Positions 26,741 to 39,179 of a stretch of DNA of 64,000 nt are shown here, one piece after another; within the stretch, counting starts at the first letter, position 1; every line of letters starts with the position of its first letter. Source of the DNA: Polydactylus sextarius (lineage: Eukaryota; Chordata; Actinopteri; Polynemidae); NCBI GenBank assembly GCA_016801845.1, contig CM028921.1, positions 10,640,775 to 10,704,774 on the forward strand. Direction: 5' to 3'. The notes under the pieces were generated by a model. It worked only from the letters and a program-made list of their open reading frames with translations. It did not search any database and had not been told where the DNA came from. A program made the position numbers and the translations under genes.

Positions 26741-27190
26741 CATCTGTCTGGGAGATGAAGCAATGATCAGTTCATCTCCACTGTCATCCAGCTATGGTTT
26801 CATTTAAGTGGCCTCTGTCCATCTGTTCTGAGCAGGAAAGGTCGCTGGTGACCATTGATCCCTTATTGATCTCATGAATTGTTTAATGACCATCAAGGTC
26901 AATTAATTAACCATTTGCTGGGTGTTTTAATTGCCCTGGGCTAATTTAAGTACGCTGATTAATTCTGGGTCCCTGATGGTGGAAATGGACCTCACTGTCA
27001 ATGGTGGGATTAAAGGCACAACAATGGATGACAGATGAATGACAGAGCACTGAGTGGCTTTGGAAAGCTGTGCTGATGTTTGTATTATAGATTTTAATGA
27101 GACCATTGTGTTGATGGACTCCAGAGATGAACTGACCATATTGCTGCAATTTATTCCAGACTGACACTGGAACATATTGCATGATTCCTT
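26740..27190. promoter_or_regulatory. Strongest conserved-non-coding-element candidate
   Basis: Homeodomain sites TTAATTAA (26903-26910) and GATTAATTC (26957-26965), a SOX site AACAATGG (27020-27027) and two MEIS/TGIF TGACAG cores (27029-27034, 27040-27045) lie within about 150 bases. Complexity is high, with no microsatellite and few short-period repeats. Minus-strand frames are open but carry no domain. It reads like a developmental enhancer; function is inferred. Confidence 0.35.
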
Positions 27191-27199
27191 GTTATTTTT

Positions 27200-28440
27200 G
27201 TGAGGTCAGCCTTGTCAAAGCACAAACACTATGAGGCTGTAAAGTTTAATATTCATATGACAGAGATGTGAGACTAAAAGTATTCAGTCAAAATCAAACT
27301 CCAGAAGCAAAACATTTGAGGGTACGTGTAAATGTAAGACAGTTTATTTTAGTCATTGCTGTTATTGGTTAAGACGCTATTTCATTCACAAAACTAAGAA
27401 CTGTAATGTGGGAGAATGGTAATGTCCTAAAATGCAGTTTGATAATGCAAAAAGGACAATCACATGATCAGGCCAAGAATGTCCACAGATCTACTTGACT
27501 TATACATCCTGAAGAGGATATTCAGACCGAAGACAGTTCTACATGAAAACAGTAATGAGTTTCATGATTTTGTGAACCAACGCAGGTCCTTATGTGATGA
27601 TGTTTTATTGCAGAAGTTAATTATAATTATGATATGTATAAACACAATGTAATAATATGAAACTCACTTTTATTCATTAGTTCATTGGTACAAGGTCCCA
27701 TATAGCAAGATTGCTAAAGTTCAAAGGCTAATATTACAGTGATGGTCTGGAATTTGAATCCAGGGTCTATTTCACTATGCATACAAGTCAAACATCCCCT
27801 CAAGAACTATTTTACATTAGTGGAAGGATTTTCATAGCTAACAATGAAAGTCAGCCAAACGTATCTAAATTGCCATTTTTAACCACTAATAAAGTTCAAA
27901 ATAACACTTTACTTAAGCAGTACCATGAATAGGGTCCCAACGCATAAAATATACTGAGAGTTTATTGAAAAGACTATTTACAAGACTTAACAATCATCTT
28001 GTTTTTATAATAACTGGTGATGAAGGGTATTCTAGATCAAGAGATTTGTCATTTTTATGAAGAATGACAGATTATCTAAACCAGTTAATTTGGAGGTAAA
28101 ACTGAAAGTAAACAAACTCTAAATGTTGGTAACCATCCTACATATTACACACAAAAAACAATGTTAGAATAGACAAGACAGAGTCCCCAAATGTAAAGCA
28201 CATTCACAAGCTCATCCTCATTCTCACCTCCGCCCACCTCTCACTGTGTCAGGTGTCAGCTCTTTCCTGTTGATTTGCTGCATAATCTCAGTGTTTGGTG
28301 ACATTGGTGTCACTTTGTGTTTGTTATCAAATACAGATCCTATCTGCCTCTGTGCTCCTGGTACGCGAGAAAGTCTTACAGTCTTGTGTGTGTGTGTGTG
28401 TGTGTATGAGATTGCATAGGGTTGTGTGTTTTCTTTTCTC
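27200..28440. other. Non-coding stretch, nothing recognised
   Basis: AT-rich, with no repeat unit, exon or motif group I could support apart from a short GT tract at about 28385-28404. Confidence 0.4.
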
Positions 28441-28453
28441 CCAGTTAATGCCA

Positions 28454-28528
28454 AGATAAAATCAGTAAGCTGTGAGTGGTGGTGGATTTTATCACTTTCT
28501 ATCTTGAAGCAGAGCTAATGGCTTATCA
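28454..28528. promoter_or_regulatory. Cluster of GATA-type sites
   Basis: AGATAA at 28454-28459 and reverse-orientation sites at 28489-28493 (TTATC), 28499-28505 (CTATCTT) and 28522-28528 (CTTATCA) give four GATA-like cores in 75 bases. They could form a GATA-bound enhancer. Confidence 0.3.
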
Positions 28529-29271
28529 GTGTTTCCTGTGCTGGACTGAAGACCGGTTCTGTCAGGACTATTTTTATATCTAAAAACTGCAAACAGTGAA
28601 CTGTATCTACTCTGGAAACATTTCATCATGCGTCATTACTCCCTAATGAAAACATCCAACTATTACGTCCCATTAGAGCAATTTTGCCTCTAATTTTAGC
28701 AGAAGTCTTGTGGGTTTTATTTTTGTTCTTAAATAGCAAATATCTCCTTTTAGATTTAAACATTACGCAGTGTTCATCATTGCTTTGTTTTGGTTTCAAA
28801 ACTGAATAATTTCCTCTCTGTATGAGGAGTCACTCTTAACTTGCTCAGTTACTTTTGTTCCTGAACTTGTACAATAAGAATAATAAGGATAACTGGATAA
28901 ATATCATTGTATCATGTGTAATTGATTGTATTTATTATTAAGTTCTGTTTCAACTGTTGACATTGAAATAGTTATTAATCATTTTTAGATACAAACAATA
29001 TAATAATGTCATGAATAGGGAGACAAGTAAATTGTAATCACATTTTTACAGATGTTTGCATCATAGATACTTAAGATATATATTTTACTTACTTAAATAT
29101 AAATTTTTCTGCTGCTGTAGTTAAGCTATTAAAGATCATAGAAACATATTTATGTCTTAATTCAATATATAATTAGTATATTTTTCTTAAGACATTTCAA
29201 ATTGTGATTTAGATTTCTTCACTGATTTGACCACTTTGTAGTGAGTATTTGTCATGCACAGACCAGTCTCA

Positions 29272-29287
29272 CCAGCAGGGGGAGATG
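29272..29287 (+). promoter_or_regulatory. CTCF-like site, + orientation
   Basis: CCAGCAGGGGGAGATG matches the CTCF core except near its end. Confidence 0.4.
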
Positions 29288-29769
29288 TTAGACCTCTGCA
29301 CTTTGCTGAAATTAAACATTCCTGTCTCTGTTTAATGCAACATGCTCTTAATGTGACTCTTTCCAAAGTGTGATTGTTTGCACTCAATCAGCCAGGTATC
29401 AGTAATTATCATATCGTATCACACTGTGACAAAAACAGACATAACATAAACAGAGCAGGTTTTATTTTACCAAGTTTTAATTTGCAGAAAACTTAATCTA
29501 TTTAGTCTGGTTTGTTTTAACGTGAGCAACACACACTCACAGGACAACCTCAGTCTGCAGCCCACCACAGGTCAACCGCACCCTTGTTGAAGAGAACTGC
29601 CTCTTTGTTTGGGTGTGTGTGTCTGTGCATGTGTGTTTCAGTGTGTGTGAGTGTGCATGTGTCCATTATATGTGGATGGTATCGGTGAATGGCCACTCTG
29701 TGTAAAGTGGTGACTGTGCTGTTTTGGTAGCACTTTCTATACTGGATGTAAAGGTAATGGGGTTCATTT

Positions 29770-29771
<2 letters not shown>

Positions 29772-29852
<81 letters not shown>
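29772..29852 (+). repeat. (TG)40 microsatellite
   Basis: About 81 bases of perfect TG repeat, the longest dinucleotide tract in the window. Confidence 0.97.
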
Positions 29853-29855
<3 letters not shown>

Positions 29856-30032
29856 CACATGCCTATTCAGCAGTGGACCTCCTAGTCATTACATGCCAAC
29901 ATGGGACATTTTGGAGGTCCACACTGTTGGTTGTGCCGTAAATCATGCCTGCACTCCGCTCTCACTTTGTCCCACCTACACAGGCGTGCAGTGCTATGAG
30001 GGCAGTGGAGGTGTGGGGCTGCTATATATATC

Positions 30033-30038
<6 letters not shown>

Positions 30039-30065
<27 letters not shown>
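30039..30065 (+). repeat. (TG)n microsatellite
   Basis: About 27 bases, preceded by TATATATCTATATA. Confidence 0.95.
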
Positions 30066-30802
30066 ACAAAACTCTTTCACTTTCATGTTGTAGCAAACTG
30101 TTACTTTCCGTGACATAACCAGACACTACACCTCTGGTGCCTTATGGTCGCAAACAAACCCATTGCACCACCAAGCTCCCTTCACACCAGCAGTTTTCAA
30201 CCTTCAGTTTGGACTTGGACCTTTTGGAATATAACTGAATGTCATAATATTTAAATTCACAACTTTAAACCTACTGTCTTCAAAATTCAATGCATCATAC
30301 AGGGATCAAAGCTGCTGCCACCAACTGGCCCTTTGATTCTCTGAGCTATATCACCAGCAGTGAATACATTATTTTTCTTTGCCTTTGAGTCTTTTCTGTG
30401 GGCGCAGGACTTCAAAGTACAACAAGTTGCCTGAGGATAAACCCAAAACCTCAAAACTTCCAATTGGTCCTGTTACTAAAGTACATTTCCATTTGACCAT
30501 CATGGCCTGCTAAAGGTGGGCCCCAACTTTTTATTCCTTTGGACAACATCCAAAGAAAAGATTTGAAATTGGTCTTAACTTAGAAGACTGCTCGAAAAAA
30601 CTGAAGTTTATGCGACCCAGAAATGTCTCCAACACCTGAAATGAAGACTCATAGCCTTCATGTGTCTGACTGAATTGCTCATGGTGTTGTTGGACTGTTT
30701 TGAAATTTTGAAGTTGGGAGATAAATCTTTAGGTGCAAACTTTAAAAGGAAGGACACTCAAAGAGGTCTTGATCAAGATCAACTTGATCAAGCAGGCAGA
30801 GG

Positions 30803-30960
30803 CCCCGTGGCCTAACACTTGGTGAATTTGAAAGTCCAGTACTGGCATGAAAGACTTACGGTTTGTAAGAAAGGGAGCTCAAGTGTCTCTGACCAAATAA
30901 ATCAAAGTGGAAAGCTTGGAAGTTCTGAGGATGTGGGTTTGATCCTTATGAGGCTCATTT
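30803..30960 (+). repeat. Decayed tRNA-related repeat (two tRNA-like remnants)
   Basis: GGCCCCGTGGCCTAA near 30801 resembles the 5' end and A box of a tRNA-Arg type gene, with a GAATTTGAAAGTCC anticodon-arm-like follow-up. A second unit ends with a B-box-like GGTTTGATCC at 30936-30945. Fish carry tandem tRNA-derived repeats of this kind. No intact cloverleaf can be drawn. Confidence 0.3.
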
Positions 30961-31462
30961 ACTTTTGAAGTCTAACACCCAAAGTGACGCCTGAAAAGTG
31001 GTCAGGAACAAGCTTCTGGAGCAATCAGTGGTGTGGTACGTTTGTTTGGTCAAAACCAATCCTGCTTCAATGAGCCTCCTATCATCAGGCTGGTTAAAAA
31101 AGGCCACTTGATGTTTTCCTCGATAAAGTCTTTGGAAACTGTGTGAGTGAGAATATTTCTGGAACAAAATTAGATGTTTGAAGGCTTGGATTAAGGCTTG
31201 GAATTAATGTCAGACAGGTAGTTGTGATAATTATGATGTGGATTCTTTTTAGATTAGAAGCGTTATTTTCTGCCAGATCAAAGTCATTTCTCACTTAGAT
31301 TATTATATTGTCACTTGCTATAAACTACTACATTTTTTTACAAGTTTCCCAGGAAGAATCAATTAAATAATTTTCATTGTAATGAATTTATCTTTTTTGT
31401 CTCTTGTCCTGAGTAGGGTCTTTTTGAAAATCAAAGTTAATCAAAGTCAAGTGTGTTACAGT

Positions 31463-31482
31463 CACCAGTAGGGGGCAGTAGA
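31463..31482 (+). promoter_or_regulatory. CTCF-like binding site, + orientation
   Basis: CACCAGTAGGGGGCAGTAGA is a very good CTCF match, one of the two best in the window. Confidence 0.5.
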
Positions 31483-31873
31483 GGTCCATTTCCTTCCTGT
31501 TTTGATTAGATGAGCTTGCTTAGAAACACACACCGTCTCTGACACATGCAACACACGCAACACACGCAAACAAGTGGGAGAGAGAGTCCAAAAATAATTG
31601 CAGTCACATTATTTGATGTTTTGTTTGTGTCACATCAGCCCAGGAGGTCACAAGAAGAGGGAGTCGACTGCTTCTTTGGGTTGCAATGACTTGAATACAC
31701 TTTGGGGGTCGAGATGGCAACAGTTACTCTTTTTTCAACTCTTCCACCTATTGTTCCCACCTGAGGTCAAACAAACAAACAAACAATTCTCAATCGCACA
31801 GTGCCTCTCTTCCAAAACGTGGACTGTTGTCAAGGAAACATCCAAAACCAAAGATACAGTTAAATGTGCTTGT

Positions 31874-31885
31874 GTGAGTGAGTGA

Positions 31886-31941
<56 letters not shown>
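31874..31941 (+). repeat. (GAGT)n-(GT)n-(GA)n compound microsatellite
   Basis: Short GAGT repeats pass into about 45 bases of GT and then GA. Confidence 0.95.
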
Positions 31942-31942
<1 letters not shown>

Positions 31943-32082
31943 TGTTCACCAGATGCAGATTCCTGGATGAGAGGCTGCTGCTCTGCAGATCTGTGCACTT
32001 TCCTGCTAATGAGCTGAAGGTCAAACGCTTCCTCATATTGTGTCACAGCTGCACTCATAGCACCTCTTCTAAGTTAGTGAGC

Positions 32083-32108
32083 GTGTGTGTGTGTGTGTGT
32101 GTGTGTGT
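32083..32108 (+). repeat. (GT)n microsatellite
   Basis: About 26 bases of GT repeat. Confidence 0.95.
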
Positions 32109-32546
32109 AAAAGTTGTAAAAGCAGTTTTTACTTCAGGGAATATGTATGAAGATCGTAGCCAGGTGATGACTGATGTGACCTTAGGCCTGTAATGATAAC
32201 CTGTACAGACAAGACTGGAGGGAATTTTTACCTGTGGACAAGCATTTGAAACATGTCACTTTACTAGAAAAACTGCAATCTGACAAAAGAAAAAGAAAAG
32301 AAAAGAAAAGAAAGTTACATGAATGAAAGGCACACACACACTCACAGATGTCCACATGATGTGACCCTTTTGACCTTAAGCTCACAAACCACACCTGTTA
32401 GCAGAACCTTGACTGTTAAGCATTTTAGCTCAGACACGATCTAAACATAGATGACTTTTCCATGAAATTTAAGTTTAAGTCTTTGTCGGCGCTATGCTGG
32501 ATTAACGTGATTCAGAGCCTGAAAACAACACGAGGGGTGTGAAAGA

Positions 32547-32572
32547 TTTTTTTTTTTTTTTTTTTTTTTTTT
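32547..32572 (+). repeat. Poly(T) run
   Basis: 26 consecutive T. It could be the tail of a minus-strand retroposed sequence, but nothing recognisable lies beside it. Confidence 0.9.
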
Positions 32573-32599
32573 GGTAGCATATAATGTGCTGAACTGTGC

Positions 32600-33950
32600 T
32601 TTTTAGACATCTACTTATTCTGCTTTCAGTTCCTCAGAACTGTGAAAGTTGTCCCAACTTGTGTATAAATAGAACATGACCTTAGTAACAAAGTTTGAGG
32701 TAAACAAAAGCCTTTAGTTATTAATAATTTAGTGACAGTAATTTAAGAGAAATCATTATTCAATGGTATGATGAACATAAGACATTTGTCACTGTGGCAA
32801 GAAGGAGAATAGTTTTCTGTTTCTGTTTGGTTAACGTTCATAACAAAATCTATTCATTCAACTTGCATTGTCACCCATAATGGAAAAGTATGGTAATCCC
32901 CTGACTGACTGGTAAAAGCCCATAAATTTCGAATGCCACACCTCGTTATTGTAAAGTTGTTGTCTCCAAACCTAACACAACCCTAGTGATATCACCTTGG
33001 AGATATTTTCAGACTTGACGAAGCTCCAACTGACCTTTATGCATAAAATCTGTCAAGCCTCCTGATGGTTTAGAGTGGAGCAGAGCCTTAAGGGAGGACG
33101 AGTTTATATGTAGAAAATAAACAGATGAAATAGAGGCATGAATTTCACAAGAAAAAAAAAAACAAGCTGCATTTCCTCTGTTGAGAACAGTTCCTCTTTA
33201 GACGTGACAATCACAGTGTCGCTGATCAAGGCGTCGGGCAACACAAGTTAGTTGTGTCAACGTGTGAATGGGTGCTGTGCTGAAGAAGGAAATTTTCTCT
33301 CCGTTGCATTCTGTATAAAAAAAATGGCATTGCAGCGCTGGAAGAAAACCTCTCTCTCTCTCTTTCTCGCTCTCTCTCGTTAACATGTCTGTCTGTGATT
33401 TACTAAACCTTGTTTCAACCACAGCACGTCTGGAGAATCAGTGGGATCCTCGTGTCTTTACATCAGCGCAGTGATTAGTTGTTTTCTACATGAGATGTCA
33501 TATATCTCTGACATAATTTAAGCCTTAATTATAGATTAAATATCACAGTAATCCCACTTTTACTGCATTCAGCAGTGCTACGGTGAATTACAGCAGTGCA
33601 GTCGGTTTGTCTTTGTGACTGTAGAGTTGTTATTGGACTGCTGGGGATTTTTCACTTACGCAATGTATGTTTTTTTCCTCCTCTGTAGCTTCATATAGAG
33701 GATTTTAAAAACAAAACAAAAGCATCTGTGAGACAAGAACTGCTTTGTTCTGAGCAGGCAGCAAATCACAAACCTGTTTGATATAGATGATATAGGTGTT
33801 TTGCCCGGAGATCATTGGCTCCTGTTCAGAGAGGGAGTACCGGAGCTAAAATATTTCCTTGTTGAAAAAGTTAAATGACAGATTTTTATCCTCAGTGCCT
33901 AAAGTAAAGTTAATCATGTATCTATATTTTCCACTACTGTGTATATAGTG
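32600..33950. other. Non-coding stretch, nothing recognised
   Basis: Contains a (CT)n segment at about 33350-33380 and no supported exon. Confidence 0.4.
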
Positions 33951-33984
33951 GTGGTAAGGTAACCACTGCAGATGTCCTACCACC

Positions 33985-34150
33985 CCCCACCACCCTTTAG
34001 CTGAGTTCTCCAGCTCTATGTGGGAGATCTTGTGGAGTTCACAAGCCAGATGGGACGTGTAATCCCAACAAGGTGTTCTGGGTCTGCACAGGAGGCATCT
34101 GAGATTCATCCTAATTATGTGTTCAAAACATCCCATCTGGCTCATTAACA
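33985..34150 (-). mobile_element. LINE 3'-end fragment (C-terminal part of ORF2)
   Basis: On the minus strand the frame reads GHIIRM-like residues, then CRPRTPCWDYTSHLA and then ELHKISHIELENSAKGWWG. This parallels the GHxxRM...RGRPxxRWxDYVxxLAxE...PxEELxxxAxxR block at the end of the reverse-transcriptase ORF of fish Rex-type LINEs. The copy is 5'-truncated, as is usual for LINEs, and carries substitutions throughout. The subfamily cannot be fixed by eye. Confidence 0.55.
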
Positions 34151-34459
34151 CCAACAAGCAGTGGCCCTACATTATCAAGTTTAATCACTGCTTTATTATA
34201 ACATTCATATATATTTTCTGCTGTTAGTCTCCTGATATTTTTTTATTTTTGAGAGTGGCGACCCAAGCTTTACCTGCTGTCACCAGCTTCAGGTGTCACC
34301 TTCTTTTAGAAACACACACACATTTCCTATACTTAAATACAAAGCGCTTTTTGTGCATTATCCACTCCATTCACACTGATGCTAATACTGTAGGTGCTAG
34401 TGTGAAATATGCAACCTGTCGTTCCTTGTCCCTGCAGACTCCTGCCAAGCTGCTGTCAC

Positions 34460-34486
34460 TGTGTGTGTGTGTGTGTGTGTGTGTGT
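34460..34486 (+). repeat. (GT)n microsatellite
   Basis: About 27 bases, followed by imperfect GT-rich sequence to about 34540. Confidence 0.95.
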
Positions 34487-34529
34487 AGCAGTGTGTGTAT
34501 GTGTATGTGTTGTAGCAGTGTGTGTGTTT

Positions 34530-34840
34530 ACGTGTGTGCACCTGTGCTGGCTTCGTACTACAGGCTTGATCCACGGCCACTGCGCTGCCTGGCAGGGCCC
34601 CGCAGAGACCCCGCTGACATCATGCCCTCCTGCCACATCCGCACGGGCCCAGTGCCACCGCCGCCTTCGCCCCACTTCTCTCGATGTCCCGCTCTATGAG
34701 GCCTTTCATGTCTACTGGCCCATGTCATGGGTTTAGCTATGAGTTCATTTCCCAGGCCCAGGTCCAAGGGATGTTTAATTTGGCCCTAATCATTTTACTG
34801 AAGTGGAGGTGATGGCGATGTGTTTATACACTGCTCATTT
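34530..34840. promoter_or_regulatory. Candidate regulatory block, GC-rich
   Basis: A high-complexity GC-rich stretch (GCCTGGCAGGGCCCCGCAGA and onward) passes into CCCTAATCATTTTACTG, a homeodomain-like segment. No domain occurs in the open frames that cross it. Conservation is not tested. Confidence 0.25.
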
Positions 34841-35287
34841 CAAGGAAGTGTGTGTTTGTGTGTGGACTCTACATGTAGTGGGAGTTAATATGCATGTGAT
34901 TAAAGGGGTCTGCACACTCCTAAATACCACTGGCGAAAGTTGTTATTAGTGTGTGTGTGTGTGTGTGGAGGAGGCACAGAGGAGAGGTGATCGTGTTTCT
35001 TAACGATAGCACAGAAAAAACTGGGTGTGTGTCTAATTAAGGACTTAAAGAGAGATGTAACACGCATGTGTAGCTGATGGGTGAATGGTGAGGGGACAAA
35101 CTTTATGTTCTGCGCCTTGAAAACACACACGCCACAAGGCGACAAAGAAAATTTCCCTCCATTTTCCGCCTTCCTTCCCGCCCGCCGTCCCGTTTTGCTC
35201 AAACGGTTCAGAGGATTAATCTGTGATAAGCAACATCGGGCCTGGAATGTAGACCTTGACCCTGTGAGTCAACTTAACACATGTTCG

Positions 35288-35314
35288 CACACACACACAC
35301 ACACACACACACAC
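35288..35314 (+). repeat. (CA)n microsatellite
   Basis: About 27 bases of CA repeat. Confidence 0.95.
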
Positions 35315-35473
35315 TGAGGGTTGAGTCATGCATGTGTAGCAATGCCACAGAGGCAAAGAAAGATGACATCATCTCCTAGTGTTTGTGTGTGTGTGTGTGC
35401 ACAGGAGGAGGGGTTGACTATGAGGGGTGAGGTTATTGTTTGGTGAAAGTGTGTAGACAGCTAAGGTGAGGGG

Positions 35474-35474
<1 letters not shown>

Positions 35475-35518
<44 letters not shown>
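35475..35518 (+). repeat. (TG)22 microsatellite
   Basis: About 44 bases of TG repeat, with smaller GT tracts at 35387-35399 and 35827-35847 nearby. Confidence 0.95.
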
Positions 35519-35520
<2 letters not shown>

Positions 35521-35849
35521 AGCTTTCAGCTTGTGTTTGAGCATGTGAGTGTGATTCAGATCCTGCACGTAGCAGAGTCAGACTCTGACTCACCGTCTGT
35601 CTGCAAGAGGTGACTTTCCAGGTCTGCTTCTGTTTTCCCGCCAAAATAACCACCCACACCCCACCCCCCACTGGTCTTCTTCACTCCTCCTCCCCCCTCC
35701 TCTTTTCTCCTAGGGCTTCATTCTATCATTTCTGACCTCTGACCTCTTGCCCCTGTTGACTCAAGAGGCCAAGAGAAGCCACTGAGAGCTCCTCATGCCT
35801 CTGGCCAGAGATAGGGCTTGTTGCAAGTGTGTGTGTGTGTGTGTGTGCA

Positions 35850-36880
35850 GATGATTGCAGGAGCAGCAGCTCCTGGGCTCTGAAAGAAAGTGTCTCAGAA
35901 AAGATAGGATGTTCTTTTAAGTCATTTTATGTCATTTTTGTAGCAACATGCATTTAAAAACTGTTGACTGTTTAAAAACTGTTGAAAATGACAAAAATAT
36001 ACCAAAAGTAGACAAAAAAGTGCCTTTTCTACCCTAGTTTACTGTAAACTGTTACTAGAAATCAACAACTTTTTAATAGAAGTTTATTTAAACTGATCAG
36101 ATGCCTGAAAAACTTAAAAAAAACAAAAACAAAAAACAAAAACAAAACTAGCCCTAAATTTAGCAGAAAAATCCTAAAAAAATCTAATTAAACAGGTTTT
36201 TATCTCCAGCTGTTACATTAACATTAACCAAAAGCAGAGAGTCACAAATTGCTTAATGTGTAATAATGTAATTGTTTGATGACAAGTACCTGGAACGATT
36301 TTGCTTCTAGTTCAAATGGGTGTGACCTGCAGGTGTGCAGAGATTTCTGAGAATTGATGCGTTGGCTTTAATGAGTTTTTCTATTTGAATTTGTCTCATG
36401 TTCAATAACAACAGTACCACCAGCAACAACAAGAACAGTATAATGTTTCCAGGTCAGGAGTCATATATCCAGCGTGTACATTTTTCTTTACACAACACAA
36501 ACACAGTCGGACACGGCATCTGATCATTCTGAAGTTGCACAGACTGAGATTTTTGTGTCAAAACATGTCATGTCGCAGTAAAAGGCAAACAAAAAACTCT
36601 GATATTCAGTAGGTTTTGGGTGTGACGGGTTTTGTGTGGCCTTTGAATTTAACTGTATTTCATTGTATTTCCCCTTATTTTAATGTAAATACTATGGTGC
36701 TTTGCTTTTATGTAGAACACTTTATGTTGCATTTTATTTTATACATTCATTGTATAAAGCCTTACATTTACATAAATGATCTGATCTTTGATTTATGAGC
36801 AGGGTTAGACTGTAATTGAGGCCACGCTCCACACAATCAGAACAAACTACATGTACCATAACCATAGTGTTTACATATTG
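35850..36880. other. AT-rich non-coding stretch
   Basis: No exon or known repeat recognised. A-rich runs are frequent at 36115-36185. Confidence 0.4.
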
Positions 36881-36889
36881 TTTATACAT

Positions 36890-37015
36890 TAATACATTTA
36901 CATTTATACACATTTGGCAGATGCTCACACAAAAGTTTGGGGATAAGACATTTCAATATACAGACGGGAGCAGCTGGGAAACTAACCGCTGACCTTCCAC
37001 TCAGAGGTTAAGAAG
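36890..37015 (+). repeat. Teleost dispersed repeat (TTTGGCAGATGCT family)
   Basis: ACATTTACATTTATACACAT followed by TTGGCAGATGCT corresponds to the start of a very common fish repeat whose consensus continues with CTTTTATCCAAAGCGACTTACA. The tail GGGAAACTAACCGCTGACCTT fits its right part. The middle is diverged. Confidence 0.5.
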
Positions 37016-37699
37016 TCCCAGAAACAAACATATGTAGTTTAAAACTAGACATCTACAGATTTAGTCAGTTGCAGTAAGATGATTTTGACAGTGCATACAG
37101 ATTTTTATTTTAAGCTGTACGCTCTGTATTTTTTTCACACATGAACATATTTGGAAACAGTATTAGAGGATACACAATATGGTATTAAATTTAAACCTTT
37201 CTTACCAGTGATAGAAATAAATCACTACATCATTACAGTATCTGTTGTTTAGCTCATTGCTCATATTATGAATCCATCAGTTACTTTATTATCCAGTCTA
37301 CTCCTGTTGGAAAAAATGAGGGCACAGAGGAGATAATGAAGTGATGATGAGAGAATGGAGGAGCTGCACTGATAAGAAATATCATCAAGTTGTAAAAACC
37401 TTATCTAATGTCATTGCCGACCAATGCGATGGTAATTTTTTGTGTCATTTCAAGTGTCCTGAATAACAAGTTCCTATAACAAGTTGCAAGTTAACCAGGG
37501 TCATCAGAGAAGTTACGTAAATGACCCTTGTAACTCAGTGAATGGTGTCATCCTCATGGAACGAGGACAAACAGCTCATTTAAGCTGTTTTTTAAAAAAA
37601 TAATTAATTGCAAATAAATCTGTTTTACATGACAGATACTCCTCTGCACATGCGTGCACATTCCGCAACAGTTTCTGTCCTCTCTCGCTCTCTCTCTCA

Positions 37700-37701
<2 letters not shown>

Positions 37702-37730
<29 letters not shown>
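37702..37730 (+). repeat. (CA)n microsatellite
   Basis: About 29 bases, preceded by a (CT)n stretch at 37680-37698. Confidence 0.95.
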
Positions 37731-38069
37731 TCGCCTACTCGAACAATGTCACTGACTTTGTCCACTCACACACACACAGAGCAGCACCCCTCAGAGCAAA
37801 CACACATAATTGTCCGAGCCTCTCGTTTCTCGACATTTACTCTTGCGCTTGTTTGAAAGTCCACTGAATAATCTTGACCTCCGCGGTTCACGAAAGACGC
37901 ATGAGAGCCGGTCACATGATGTCATCAGGGGTCAAAAGGCAGAGACTGTGATGCCTACACAGCGAGACTGCCCGTGGCCTTCGAAACAAACCCCGACTTT
38001 ATTCCCTCTGACCTACTGGTCCAGTTACAGGAACGTAGAGAAACAAAGATGCTAAAACACAGAATGGAT

Positions 38070-38880
38070 CATTTTCTGAACTGAACTGTCAAGTAAAGAT
38101 TTGAAATGATCAAAAAATACATTCATATACCCAGTTTATGTTTACTACAATGACATAAAACTCCATAATGTCTCTATGAAGAATCTTGTCTCTCAGACCA
38201 TTTAGATAGTAATATTACTGTACTGGCATCACTTGTGGTACAAGATTAAAGAATGAGGAAAAGAAGAGGGAAATACACAAGGAAGAAAACCTAAGAAAAA
38301 ACAAACTGAAGTTTCCTCTCATGAGGTTTTATTATGTAATATCAGTTCATTTCAGTAGAACAGAGGCCCTTAGGTACTTTTGTGCAAATCATTCATTTTT
38401 AATCAAGTTCTGTGAGTTTTGGTTTCATTTTACGCCACTGACTTAAAATGACCCACCTTCCACAGAGCTGGATTTTGAGGGAACAGAGAACTGGGTATCG
38501 TCCAAAAGTGAAGAAGCACGAACAGATTATTTAGGTGTGTCTCGCTCACTAGTTTTATTTAACCCTTTTCTAGTATTGGAATATAACTTCATCCACAAAA
38601 GTGGAATGGTTTGACAATAATAAAAATTAATAACAAAAACGGATAAAAACTTTCACTGTTTCATCCACATTGTTTTGCTTTTATATTCTACTGCACATTT
38701 AATGTTTTAAAAACACTAAGAGAAAGAGGGGATAACAAAGCAAATAGGCTTAAATTTATAATTTTCCAAATTTATAAAATTACTCTACTCAGGAAAAAAA
38801 ATATCAAAGCGAGACGAGTAGAGAAATCTGACAGTGAGACAGAGAGACAGATAAGACATAGAGATAGAGGAGGAGAAGGG
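38070..38880. other. AT-rich non-coding stretch
   Basis: No exon or named repeat was recognised here. Confidence 0.4.
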
Positions 38881-38899
38881 TGTGTCCCTGCTCTCTCCT

Positions 38900-39040
38900 C
38901 ACACAAAGTGCCTTTGTCTTGTGAGCCGTGCACACGTCAACAATGGGTTTGAGTGACAGACGGTTCCCAAAAAAAACCTCAGGGTCCGCAATGGTGCCTT
39001 TGTTTCGTCGGCTCGCATTGTGATGGACAAAGAGTCCGCT
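38900..39040. promoter_or_regulatory. Cluster of SOX/TCF-type sites
   Basis: ACAAAG or its complement CTTTGT occurs at 38902-38907, 38912-38917, 38998-39003 and 39027-39032, in a CpG-containing stretch. This density of HMG-box sites suggests an enhancer; inference only. Confidence 0.25.
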
Positions 39041-39131
39041 GCAACTGGCAGTGTGGGGGGAGGCTACTTCGAAAGTGTAGTTTTACAAGCAAGCCACTTC
39101 ACACTAGAAGAAGTCGGTCAATAGAGGGTGG

Positions 39132-39159
39132 AAAAAAAAAAAAAAAAAAAAAAAAAAAA
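39132..39159 (+). repeat. Poly(A) run
   Basis: 28 consecutive A. It may mark the 3' end of a + strand retroposed sequence, but the preceding 200 bases are not a repeat I recognise. Confidence 0.9.
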
Positions 39160-39179
39160 CTTACACTGATTGGGTTGTT

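Noticed and set aside
29550..29858. His/Thr repeat protein frame
   Set aside because: Translation of the (CA)n strand of a microsatellite.
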